A stretch of 12,175 bases of DNA, from contig NZ_CALHIK010000011.1 in NCBI RefSeq assembly GCF_938030785.1, positions 1-12,175 on the forward strand, written 5' to 3'. The position numbers and the translations under genes are program-made. Positions 1-7,400 of the stretch are shown in pieces. Each line of letters begins with the position of its first letter. The stretch's first letter is position 1. The DNA is from an uncultured Campylobacter sp. (lineage in GTDB: Bacteria; Campylobacterota; Campylobacteria; Campylobacterales; Campylobacteraceae). Under the pieces are notes generated by a model. The model was not told the DNA's origin. It made no database searches and saw only the letters and a list, made by a program, of their open reading frames with translations.

Positions 1-103
1 TCTAAAGGAATGTGAATTTAGATATAATACTAAAACTATACAGAAAAACCTATATCAGAAACTGTTGAGATTGATAAGAGAGAATCCGCTTAAGTTTAAT
101 TGA
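1..103 (+). pseudogene. IS1595-type transposase, C-terminal fragment
   Basis: An open frame enters from the left edge (first full codon at 2) and stops with TGA at 101-103. Its 33 visible residues contain ECEFRYN followed by a Leu-rich helix, the usual last segment of IS1595/ISXO2-type DDE transposases. It lies on the plus strand, while the N-terminal half of a similar transposase lies on the minus strand directly to its right; the two frames run into each other and overlap by 8 bp. Whether the plus-strand part is complete upstream cannot be seen. Family assignment rests on a short stretch, so it is tentative. Confidence 0.5.
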
Positions 104-599
104 GCCTTCTTTTTTCTAGCTTATTTCTAGGGCGGATATAGCCGTTAACATATACGCCGTCCATTTCGACTACGCCTTGAAACGGTCTTGAACTATCATA
201 ATCCATTAAGCTTTCGCGAATTTTATGGAGTAATACCCATGCGGTTTTGTATTGAACGTCTAAGTCGCGAGATAGTTGCAGTGCTGAAATTCCTTTCGCG
301 GCGTTAACGAATATCGCAATGGCGGCAAGTATAGTCTGAAGCGGTAGTTTATTCCCATGAAAGACCGTGCCGCTTGTAACGCTAAAGAAGCTAGCACACT
401 CCTTACATTTAAACTGCTTTCGAGAGGCTATGAAGTAAATTTTGCCGCCACTACCGCAGCAAGGACACACGGGCTTACCCTTGGTTTCAAACCAACGAAC
501 TTGCCTAAAAGCCGCGATAGCTTGAAAGTCATTCATTCTTGCGATTTTAATAAGAGATAGCTTGCGAGCTTCAGCCGATAGTAAAAAGTGTTGTGCCAT
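96..599 (-). pseudogene. IS1595-type transposase, N-terminal fragment (truncated)
   Basis: The 167 residues start with a zinc ribbon (Cys45, Cys47/48, Cys65, Cys68), continue with a helical HTH-like segment (about 84-132) and reach VEMDGVYVNGY, which carries the first Asp (D147) of the DDE catalytic triad. The frame ends 20 residues later. Family members run to roughly 280-330 residues, so the second catalytic Asp, the Glu and the C-terminal end are missing and the protein should be inactive. The start is supported by an AGGAAG box about 6 nt upstream of the ATG at 599. Its 3' end meets the oppositely oriented C-terminal fragment, which suggests an inversion or two IS remnants joined tail to tail. 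The plus-strand frame inside it (357-560) is a shadow. Confidence 0.75.
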
Positions 600-664
600 A
601 TCTACTTCCTATATTCTTATATAGTTATTATACATATATATGTATTAAAATTATCTTAATTTAC

Positions 665-724
665 TACATAATAATGTAATAAAATTCTAGCTATATATAT
701 TTTTTAAGAAATATTAGCTATACT
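665..724 (+). promoter_or_regulatory. promoter and possible operators of the HTH gene
   Basis: The very AT-rich gap between the transposase fragment and the HTH gene holds a TATACT box (719-724) placed about 30 nt before the start codon. Next to it are two copies of TAGCTATA (688-695 and 715-722), each containing the palindrome TAGCTA, and an inverted repeat TACAT-AATA-ATGTA (665-678). The second TAGCTATA overlaps the -10 box, which is where an autorepressor would bind. The motifs are visible; the operator role is inference. Confidence 0.4.
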
Positions 725-756
725 TATGCTATTGAATAAATTTTGAAGGTATGAAA

Positions 757-1008
757 ATGAAGTTGGCTCATGTTTTATATAAAATCCACAAGCTTATTGA
801 AGCCAAAGAGCTGCAATCTATTACGCAAAAAGAAATGGCAAGACGTTTAAGTGTTTCTGAGCGCACTTACATAGAGTGGCTTAGAGAAACCAATGAGCCC
901 ATAGCAATGAAAGCTATTTTAGATATGCTTTCACAGCTTAACGATGATGATATTGTAAGAATTGTTAGAACTTGGGGGAAACAGCTAGAAAAGACGAGTA
1001 GCCACTAA
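757..1008 (+). CDS. small helix-turn-helix (XRE/Cro-like) regulator
   Basis: A protein of 83 residues, or 85 if the ATG at 751 is used. The GAAGG ribosome site at 745-749 is only 1 nt from the ATG at 751 but 7 nt from the ATG at 757, so 757 is chosen. The central segment TQKEMARRLSVSERTYIEWL has the spacing of a Cro/XRE helix-turn-helix, with the second helix at SERTYIEWL. The tail is helical and charged and could dimerise. There are no other domains. It lies 347 bp upstream of the methyltransferase operon and could regulate that operon, the element or only itself. It does not look like a typical R-M controller (C) protein, and a degraded gene lies between it and the operon. Mobile-element regulator is the safest reading. 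Confidence 0.65.
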   Translation: MKLAHVLYKIHKLIEAKELQSITQKEMARRLSVSERTYIEWLRETNEPIAMKAILDMLSQLNDDDIVRIVRTWGKQLEKTSSH

Positions 1009-1092
1009 AAGATTGGAGTGCAAACAGCGTTTGCAGCAAAATACCAAAGAAGCAAATGAGAAATTAAATATATAAAATATGATACAATAAAA

Positions 1093-1101
1093 TGATATAA
1101 T
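1093..1101 (+). promoter_or_regulatory. extended -10 promoter ahead of the R-M operon
   Basis: TGATATAAT is a perfect extended -10 (TG-N-TATAAT at 1096-1101) in an AT-rich stretch, as expected for the Campylobacter housekeeping sigma factor, which needs little -35. It is the best promoter seen upstream of the three methyltransferase and nuclease genes. The transcript would begin near 1108 and read through the gene remnant at 1131-1353 before reaching the first methyltransferase, leaving a leader of about 245 nt. Confidence 0.5.
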
Positions 1102-1130
1102 TGTAAAGAATAAAAATTGGATAAATTTAG

Positions 1131-1353
1131 GCTCAAGATAAGTTAAAAAACTTCAAAGGAATTTTTAACTATGATCCTGCCGATGAAAATAAGTATATAG
1201 TTCGTTCTCTAATTTCAGAAAAGAAATTTCGTGAAATTCAAACAGATTACATGGTTTATGACATATGCTTCATATGGCGAATTTATAAGGTCAACCGTAC
1301 TTATAGAAATAACAAAGGTCATTGCTAATAATGAACAGAAGAAGGATAAATGA
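1131..1353 (+). pseudogene. frameshifted gene remnant, unknown family
   Basis: From 1131 one frame stays open without an ATG until 1251 and reads plausibly as protein (FNYDPADENKYIVRSLISE, then KKFREIQTDYMVYD). After about 1255-1265 the neighbouring frame gives the better protein (SYGEFIRSTVLIEITKVIAN) and ends at TGA 1351-1353, one base before the methyltransferase ATG. Joined by one frameshift, the two parts give roughly 74 residues of ordinary, charged sequence. I do not recognise the family. The close packing against the next start suggests the intact gene was once the first gene of the operon. Alternatively the second part (ATG 1258) is a tiny independent ORF, but no ribosome site supports it. 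Confidence 0.4.
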
Positions 1354-1354
1354 G

Positions 1355-2803
1355 ATGGATTTAGGACAAGTATTTACAAGACTTCCAGTCGCAAGATATA
1401 TGACCTCTCTCTTTTCTATAAATAAAGAGTCTAAAATCCTTGATCCTTGTTTCGGAGAAGGAGCTTTTCTCTCTGCTTTGGCAAATGATGGTTGGAACCA
1501 CATTGATGGATATGAAATAGACTCAGCCCTGTATGAAAAATGCAAGAATAAATATCAGAAATATAAATTAAAAAATGAAGATTTTTTGTCATCTAAACAA
1601 GATCACCAGTATGACGGAGTTATCATGAACCCCCCATATGTTAGACAAGAGAAAATAAATGAATTATCACAGCTTGGTGTCAGCAAAGGCATCTTGTCAT
1701 CAAATTCTATTTTCTCATGTTTGCCAACAACTGCGAACCTATACATGTATTTCATTATAAAAGCAATTTCTGTTTTGAAAAAAAATGGTGAATTGATAGT
1801 AATATTTCCTGGAAGTTGGCTATTCGCAAAAAATGGTGATCGTTTTAGAGAAATTTTGCATAAAAGCTGTGTTATTGATCGTCAAATAAATATCTCTGGT
1901 GACGTCTTTGAAAAGGCTACTCTTGTTGATGTTATTATTCTTAAATTAAGAAAAACACAAGAAAAACAGAAGTTGATTATTCCAGAGTATGTAAAATTAA
2001 TAAATAATACTTTTGTACCCATTGTTAGAGAAACTAAGAATCTTCATATTGGCTTTACTAAAAAATTTAAGGATATTGGCAACATTCGTAGAGGCTTGAC
2101 AACTGGATGCAATTCTGTGTTTATTAATCCCACTATCGATTGTAATAAAGAATATACAAAGGAGATTATATCATCACCTAAGCAAGTGAATGGATATACA
2201 ACTGATAATGCGGTGTATGACAAGCTATTAATTGTGAGTCACAATGATCTTCAAGATGCAAGTATAGACGATTACTTTAGATTTTGGAGAGATAAGATTT
2301 TAAAAGAGAATAAACCAAAAACCCTTGTTACAAAAATTAATAAGGGTTATGAATGGTATAGGTTAAACCTTTTTGAGTGCGACGGTATAATATTCAGTTA
2401 TTTTGTAAGAAACGACATGAAGTTCATTATTAATAAATCTGGAAAAATTATTCGAGACAATTTCTATATTGTCTATCCTGCTATTGATGAATTTGTGTGC
2501 TTTGCCTTACTAAATAATTACTATACATTTTACCAATTGGAATGCTCTGGGAAAAAATATGGAGCTGGATTATTAAAATTACAGCGATATGACTTAGAAA
2601 ACCTAAGCTTTCCAGATTTTTTTGCCTTTTCAAAGGAGGATGTGGCTATTCTAAAGACTTTAACAAAAGAACTCATTGATACTGGCTCAAGAAAAATTAT
2701 ATCGGAAATAACCAAGGTGCTTTCCAGCTATTCAGATATAAGTTTCGAAGAAATTTCAACTGAATACGATAAAATAGTTGCAAGCAGACTGGAGAATGTG
2801 TAA
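1355..2803 (+). CDS. N6-adenine DNA methyltransferase, Eco57I/TaqI-like
   Basis: It transfers a methyl group from S-adenosylmethionine to the exocyclic amine of adenine in a specific DNA site. Counting from the ATG at 1355 (482 residues), motif X is LGQVFTRLPVARYM (3-16), motif I ILDPCFGEGAF (28-38), motif II GYEID (52-56) and motif IV NPPYVRQE (92-99): the gamma-class order with the NPPY catalytic tetrad. The C-terminal half is a target-recognition domain: RRGLTTGCNSVFIN opens it, and SGKKYGAGLLKLQRYDLENL near the end is typical of Eco57I-like enzymes. ATG 1355 is preferred because GAAGGA (1341-1346) lies 8 nt upstream and motif X begins at once; in-frame TTG 1322 and ATG 1331 would add 11 or 8 residues. 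Its stop codon touches the start of the next gene. It has no nuclease domain. Its target cannot be told from sequence alone. Confidence 0.9.
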   Translation: MDLGQVFTRLPVARYMTSLFSINKESKILDPCFGEGAFLSALANDGWNHIDGYEIDSALYEKCKNKYQKYKLKNEDFLSSKQDHQYDGVIMNPPYVRQEKINELSQLGVSKGILSSNSIFSCLPTTANLYMYFIIKAISVLKKNGELIVIFPGSWLFAKNGDRFREILHKSCVIDRQINISGDVFEKATLVDVIILKLRKTQEKQKLIIPEYVKLINNTFVPIVRETKNLHIGFTKKFKDIGNIRRGLTTGCNSVFINPTIDCNKEYTKEIISSPKQVNGYTTDNAVYDKLLIVSHNDLQDASIDDYFRFWRDKILKENKPKTLVTKINKGYEWYRLNLFECDGIIFSYFVRNDMKFIINKSGKIIRDNFYIVYPAIDEFVCFALLNNYYTFYQLECSGKKYGAGLLKLQRYDLENLSFPDFFAFSKEDVAILKTLTKELIDTGSRKIISEITKVLSSYSDISFEEISTEYDKIVASRLENV

Positions 2804-3883
2804 ATGCCAAATATTGTTAGCTTGTTTTCAGGCGGTGGTGGGCTTGATTTAGGATTTATCAATGCTGGCTATAAAATATTATGGGCTATTGATAACAATG
2901 AAAACGCCGTCAAAACTTATAAAAAAAATATTGGTGATCATATTAAGTATGCCGATATAAGTAAAGTGGGGATAAAGGACATTCCTCATGCAGATATTAT
3001 TATTGGTGGGCCGCCTTGCCAATCCTTTTCTCTTGCTGGAATGAGAAATGTAGAAGATGCCAGAGGGCAACTTATTTGGCAATATATGAAAATTCTGAAA
3101 GAAGTTCAGCCCAAAGCCTTTGTCTTTGAAAATGTAACCGGACTTTTATCTGCAAAAAATTCAAGTGGTGTAAAAATTATAAATCAGCTCAAGACCGCAT
3201 TTAAGGAAATTGGATACAATATTGAAATACAGGTTATGAATGCAGCAGACTATGGCGTACCTCAAAGAAGGCGCAGGGTTATAATTGTTGGACTCAAAAA
3301 CGGATATTTTACTTTTCCTACTCCAACTCACGGAGATTCCAATAAAGGCTTAATTCCGTATATAAGCGTCAAGCAGGCTTTGGATGATTTGGGTATGCCT
3401 ATAAATGATGAAAATGAGGTTGTAGAGTATAAATGTCCGCCACAAAATAAATATCAGCAAGAGATGCGATCAGAAGATCGTGTAACGGAACATTTTATGC
3501 CAAAGATGAGTGAATTGGACAAATATATTTGCTCATATGTCAAACCTGGAGGAAATTATAATGATATTCCAAAGGATGTTCCATCAGAAAGGATTAGAAG
3601 ACTAAAGCAAGAAGGAGGGCATACTACTTGTTATGGTCGTATGCTGCCTGATGAACCATCATATACTATTAACACATATTTCAATCGACCTAATGTTGGA
3701 TGCAATATCCACTATAGTCAGGACAGATTGATAACAGTAAGAGAAGCGTTACGTTTACAATCCTTCCCAGATTCATATCAGATTATTTCCAGTAGCAAAC
3801 AAGGAAGGAATTTGATTGTTGGAAATGCCGTTCCACCGTTACTCGCTGAGGTAATTGCAAGAGAATTAAAAAAATATTTGTGA
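2804..3883 (+). CDS. DNA cytosine-5 methyltransferase (Dcm family)
   Basis: It makes 5-methylcytosine at a specific DNA site. All key motifs of the 359-residue enzyme are present in normal order: I LFSGGGGLDLGF (7-18), IV GGPPCQSFS (68-76) with nucleophile Cys72, VI FENV (108-111), VIII PQRRRRVIIVG (153-163), IX DRLITVREALRLQSFPD (307-323) and X GNAVPP (340-345). The variable target-recognition region lies at about 170-300, including GGHTTCYGRMLPDEPSYTIN. The ATG follows the stop of the adenine methyltransferase with no gap, with GGAG (2791-2794) 9 nt upstream, so the two are co-translated. A paired m6A and m5C enzyme fits an asymmetric recognition site whose strands need different marks, as known for Alw26I, Eco31I and Esp3I. 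Function is certain; specificity is unknown. Confidence 0.95.
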   Translation: MPNIVSLFSGGGGLDLGFINAGYKILWAIDNNENAVKTYKKNIGDHIKYADISKVGIKDIPHADIIIGGPPCQSFSLAGMRNVEDARGQLIWQYMKILKEVQPKAFVFENVTGLLSAKNSSGVKIINQLKTAFKEIGYNIEIQVMNAADYGVPQRRRRVIIVGLKNGYFTFPTPTHGDSNKGLIPYISVKQALDDLGMPINDENEVVEYKCPPQNKYQQEMRSEDRVTEHFMPKMSELDKYICSYVKPGGNYNDIPKDVPSERIRRLKQEGGHTTCYGRMLPDEPSYTINTYFNRPNVGCNIHYSQDRLITVREALRLQSFPDSYQIISSSKQGRNLIVGNAVPPLLAEVIARELKKYL

Positions 3884-3892
3884 GGAAAGTTT

Positions 3893-6433
3893 GTGATTAA
3901 TTACAATGATTCAGAAGTGGGCGTATATCATCCTATATGTGAAAATGCCCTTAATGAGGCACTTAGGCTCCTTGGACGAGAGAGAAATTATCGAGTTGTA
4001 CACCATCGATACACTGGATCTTTAGAGATGGATTTTGTTATTGAAAATATCACAACTCACAAGTATCTCTGTGTTATTGAGGTTAAAAGAACGCCTGCGG
4101 CGATTAACAGTACTAGGTATCAATTCCAAGCAATGTCATATGTTCAGAGTAATGTAGGTCTAACGGAGAAACCTTATTATATTCTGACTAATCTCGAAAG
4201 GGCTATTTTATTTAGATACGATAGTGCGAGACAACGTACTTATCAACAGATGCTCCAGCCAGGTCTTTCAATTATAGATTTTCAGTCTTTTGTTGACGAG
4301 AACGCTCTATGCGATGCCCTTTCTATCTATTTTAAAGATACAATTAATGCTATATTAACGGATAATTATAGCTATTTTTTGACTTTAGATAATTTTGTTG
4401 ATGAAATTGAACCTGTCAGATGGGATTATCCAAAATGGAAAAGTAATCTCGCTTTGATGCTATATGAATATATTCGAGGTTCGTTCCAATATGTTGGGAG
4501 GAATGATCTTCACGACATTCGTGTATTTCATGGAAATATTCAGCAAATATGCAATGAGGGTAGTCGTGTTGATTTTGCTGGGATTTTTAATTATTGCGCT
4601 ACATTATTTGATCCTACGGTTACCGTCGGAAATACCTTGCTTACCGAACTTTTTAATTATGGCAATCAAAATGTAACGGGAGACTTAATAGCCGACACTT
4701 TGCACCAAATAGTATCAGCAGGGTATGAGCATGAGGGAGAGGTTCCTACTGATTTGGAGTTGGCTAAGATTGTTGCAATCCTTGCACATAGTGTTAGCGG
4801 TGATTTAAACACAACTGATTGTACTTGCGATCCCGCCGCAGGAAGTGGAAATCTGATTAGTTCTGCGATTTCAGTATATAACCTCAGGTCAAATCAGATA
4901 ATTGCTAATGATTCTAATCAACAGCTTTTGGAACTCCTCTCTTTAAGACTTGGATTGAATTTTGCTAGTAGCATAAATGTTAATGTTGCACCTAATATTA
5001 CATGTCATGATATTTCGGATTTGGATCCCACATATTTTTCAAACACTAAAGTTTTACTTGTAAATCCCCCTTTTGTTGCTGGGATAAATTGTATCACCCG
5101 TAAGCAATCTCTTTATCAAGCAATACAAAGAATTACAGAAGAGGAAGCAATAACCAATATAGGACAGATGCCATTAGAAGCGGTGTTTCTGGAACTGTTG
5201 ACAGAATTGTTACCCGAAGATACTACTATCGCTTGTGTTTTCCCAAAGACGCATTTGATTGCTCGTGGAAATGAAGCAGTTATAATTCGTAGATTACTTA
5301 TGTCCAAATTTGGATTGAAAAAGATTTTTATCTATCCAGGTGCTGGAATTTTTGAGGATGTTACAAAAAATACTTGTGTGCTTATCGGTTCTATAAAAAG
5401 ATTAAATGAAAATATTGACATAATAACAAGTATGGACAACATTCCCGATATTGATGCGGATGCTTTTAAGGCTGCGTTGAGTAGAAATCTTGCCAATTGT
5501 TTTACAACAATTATTCCTGGGATAGAGGGAAAGACAGTTAACAGAACAACTCTTATTAATATCTTAGAAGATGGCTGGCGAGAGCTTAATATAGATATGA
5601 TAGATTCAATATCATTTGTTCAATCAGAATTGGCATCATCTTTCAAATTGATTCAAATGGATACCTATAATTTTTCTGTGAAAAGAGGAGGAATAGGAAA
5701 TAATGGAGGAAGTGATCTGCTTTTCTTAGATTCTAATCCTTCACTTTTCAATAGCTACAACGAACTTGTGAATTTAGGATTGGGTTTGCGTAATGCACGC
5801 ATTGATACTGTGGATATACAAGGTGGAGATAGTAAATTTTTGGATTCTTCGATAAACACTCCGGAGATTATAGATTCAATTTTAAGAGACTATGTATCTT
5901 TACCAATCAATACAGGCAGACAGACGAGAAATTCAAAAACTATTCTAGAGTGGAAACGCATACTAGAACGTGAAAGTAGAGGTGCTTTTCCAGGAAACAC
6001 TGTATTAATTCCTCGTGCTATAAGAACAAAAGGAAGAGCATATTATTCTAGAGAATGCCTTTTTGTTTCCACTAATTTCGTGGTATGCAATATGGCTAAT
6101 ATAGAGCAGGCAATTCTTCTATCGTCCTGGATGACTACTATATTTTATCAACTGATATGTGAGGTTTCTTCCAAGGATGAGGTGGGAATGCGAAAGATGG
6201 AGGTGAAAGATATTCTTACCACATTAGTTCCAAACTTCTGCACCCTCTCCGATACATTATATACAAGCATTCAAGCTGAGCTATCAAATATTTCCTTCTT
6301 GGAGCTTAAAAATCCTATTATAAGAGATATAGATCGTATTTGGGCTACAGAGTTATTTGGGGAAGACGCTGATGATAAGTTGAATGAAGCATCAAGGCTT
6401 CTTGCATTTTTAGCAAATAGACGTGATGTGTAA
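3893..6433 (+). CDS. fused PD-(D/E)XK nuclease / N6-adenine methyltransferase, Type IIG-like restriction enzyme
   Basis: The 846-residue protein begins with a nuclease domain: Asp47 (MDFVIE), then Glu63-Val-Lys65 (CVIEVKR) and QAMSY (79-83). This is the D...ExK plus QxxxY layout of HsdR/RecB-type nucleases. A helical linker (about 110-255) leads to an adenine methyltransferase with GEVPTDLELAKIVAILA (282-298) in the motif X position, motif I CDPAAGSGN (312-320) and motif IV NPPF (391-394), the HsdM/BcgI form. The remainder (about 560-846) has no motif I can name and probably recognises DNA; VKRGGIGNNGGSDLLFL may open that part. The GTG start has GAGGAAAG a few bases upstream and lies 9 bp after the cytosine methyltransferase. 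No helicase motifs are present, so it is not HsdR. It is most likely the restriction component, cutting unmodified DNA. Type IIG/IIB is inferred from domain order. Confidence 0.8.
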   Translation: MINYNDSEVGVYHPICENALNEALRLLGRERNYRVVHHRYTGSLEMDFVIENITTHKYLCVIEVKRTPAAINSTRYQFQAMSYVQSNVGLTEKPYYILTNLERAILFRYDSARQRTYQQMLQPGLSIIDFQSFVDENALCDALSIYFKDTINAILTDNYSYFLTLDNFVDEIEPVRWDYPKWKSNLALMLYEYIRGSFQYVGRNDLHDIRVFHGNIQQICNEGSRVDFAGIFNYCATLFDPTVTVGNTLLTELFNYGNQNVTGDLIADTLHQIVSAGYEHEGEVPTDLELAKIVAILAHSVSGDLNTTDCTCDPAAGSGNLISSAISVYNLRSNQIIANDSNQQLLELLSLRLGLNFASSINVNVAPNITCHDISDLDPTYFSNTKVLLVNPPFVAGINCITRKQSLYQAIQRITEEEAITNIGQMPLEAVFLELLTELLPEDTTIACVFPKTHLIARGNEAVIIRRLLMSKFGLKKIFIYPGAGIFEDVTKNTCVLIGSIKRLNENIDIITSMDNIPDIDADAFKAALSRNLANCFTTIIPGIEGKTVNRTTLINILEDGWRELNIDMIDSISFVQSELASSFKLIQMDTYNFSVKRGGIGNNGGSDLLFLDSNPSLFNSYNELVNLGLGLRNARIDTVDIQGGDSKFLDSSINTPEIIDSILRDYVSLPINTGRQTRNSKTILEWKRILERESRGAFPGNTVLIPRAIRTKGRAYYSRECLFVSTNFVVCNMANIEQAILLSSWMTTIFYQLICEVSSKDEVGMRKMEVKDILTTLVPNFCTLSDTLYTSIQAELSNISFLELKNPIIRDIDRIWATELFGEDADDKLNEASRLLAFLANRRDV

Positions 6434-6458
6434 CGATTCTTTAAATAAGGCTAATAAA

Positions 6459-6498
6459 AAAACCCCTATCGTATTCTGCTAAAATTGACAAGAGGTTT
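6459..6498. terminator. weak hairpin after the R-M operon
   Basis: AAAACCCCT (6459-6467) pairs with AGAGGTTTT (6490-6498) over 8 of 9 positions around a 22-nt loop, starting 26 bp after the stop of the fused nuclease-methyltransferase gene. The A and T flanks would give a U-rich end in either direction. The loop is long and one pair is mismatched, so a terminator role is only possible. Confidence 0.3.
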
Positions 6499-6830
6499 TA
6501 TAGGTATTAAAACATAGTCGCAACTAAAAATCCACTTAATTTTCATTGAACTCAAAAATTATTCAATATAAATTCTTATGGGTATTTATTAGAACGCAAT
6601 AAACCGTTGTTATAGCTTTAAAAATAATAAACTTTTGTAAAAATTTTAGGTGCAGTTACTACATAATACTGATAATATCCCCACAAGCGATAAAAATATA
6701 TTAAGATCAATACTACTTATAATATAGTACTAGGCAAAAAATACTCCTGAAAGAAATAAATAAAAGTTTATCCTATCCACTTAGATATAGAAAATTCCAT
6801 CTATACAATAACACCCCTACAAGGAATAAT

Positions 6831-6920
6831 CGCAACGGCGGTAGCAGACGAGCAGAGCTCCGCTAGCGACGAGCGAATCAGCCCCGTAACCTTTACGGAG
6901 GCGCTACCTCCACGCGGCTT
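6831..6920. ncRNA. GC-rich structured patch, candidate RNA or repeat
   Basis: About 90 bases near 60% GC sit in surroundings of about 30% GC. GGCGGTAGC (6837-6845) pairs with GCTACCTCC (6903-6911) at 8 of 9 positions. Inside this stem is a perfect hairpin CCGTAA-CCT-TTACGG (6884-6898) and a possible second arm around the palindrome CGCTAGCG (6861-6868), giving a three-way-junction shape. GACGAGC occurs twice (6847, 6868). The strand is undecided: a TATAAT box lies upstream on plus at 6718-6723. The minus strand also has a frame of about 67 codons without ATG (stop at 6801-6803) through the patch. So the patch could be a small RNA, a dispersed repeat, or a piece of host-like coding DNA. I recognise no known RNA family. 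Confidence 0.25.
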
Positions 6921-6923
6921 TTC

Positions 6924-6987
6924 AGATAGTCCCCTTTTCAGATTTAATGCACTTAGGCTATAAATAAAATGAAGAAGGAGACTATCT
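6924..6987. repeat. 13-bp inverted repeat beside the GC-rich patch
   Basis: AGATAGTCCCCTT (6924-6936) and AAGGAGACTATCT (6975-6987) are reverse complements at 12 of 13 positions, with a 38-nt spacer; the pairing can extend by two weak pairs inward. It follows the GC-rich patch at once. It may close a longer RNA fold, bind a protein, or be the edge of a small lost element. Confidence 0.5.
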
Positions 6988-7227
6988 AGGGAAAAAACTC
7001 TAGGGGCAAAAAGACGTTACATCTTTAGAATTTAGTTAAAACAGAAGCTTTTTAGATTAATATGCGAAGCTATAACGCACCTCTGCGATTTTTCTTATTA
7101 CCCCAAACCGCCAGCGGGGAACTAAAGATTAAGAATGCTTAATAAGCGTTTAAGCTTATCAATAAAAACATTACCGATAACGTAACCCATCGAAAAACCG
7201 TAATATATAAACTTTAAAGGCTACTTC

Positions 7228-7247
7228 AAAAAGCCTAAAGGCTTTTT
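7228..7247. terminator. compact 8-bp hairpin ending in T5, bidirectional terminator
   Basis: AAAAAGCC-TAAA-GGCTTTTT is a perfect 8-bp stem with a 4-nt loop, and its arms give a run of five T on either strand. It has the form of an intrinsic terminator. No gene that would need it is adjacent on either side, which hints at a non-coding transcript or a lost gene. Confidence 0.5.
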
Positions 7248-7284
7248 AACATATAAAACATTCTTTCTCCTTAGTAAAAACGTT

Positions 7285-7311
7285 ATAAGGATATTTCAAA
7301 AAATACCTTAT
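7285..7311. repeat. 11-bp hairpin with a single bulge
   Basis: ATAAGGATATTT (7285-7296) pairs with AAATACCTTAT (7301-7311) over 11 bp with one bulged A and a CAAA loop. It lies 37 bp after the terminator-like hairpin. There is no T run behind it on the plus strand. On the minus strand a TTTTT tract follows after a few bases, so it could terminate a minus-strand transcript. Confidence 0.4.
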
Positions 7312-7400
7312 GAAAACAATATAGCCAGAAAAGAAAAAAATGATATGAGCTGTTTTTTTAAACGAAGATTGTTGTTTTTAACAAGCTTGGATAGATATAA

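Noticed and set aside
757..1008. R-M controller (C) protein
   Set aside because: Its helix-turn-helix does not have the usual C-protein signature, it is not adjacent to the R-M genes, and no C-box pair is seen at the R-M promoter. A control role is possible but not supported.
1355..6433. Type I restriction system
   Set aside because: No HsdS-like protein with two target-recognition domains and no helicase motor are present; the first gene has the Eco57I-type NPPY motif and not a stand-alone HsdM.
6627..6771. 10-bp inverted repeat ATAAACTTTT / AAAAGTTTAT
   Set aside because: Pure AT-rich words 125 bp apart in AT-rich DNA are likely by chance.
6831..6987. Retron or group II intron RNA
   Set aside because: No reverse transcriptase gene lies anywhere in the window and no domain V or msr/msd signature is visible.
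6801..7019. Minus-strand frame of about 67 codons through the GC-rich patch
   Set aside because: No ATG and no ribosome site, and it crosses an inverted repeat. Its protein-like look may only reflect host-like base content.
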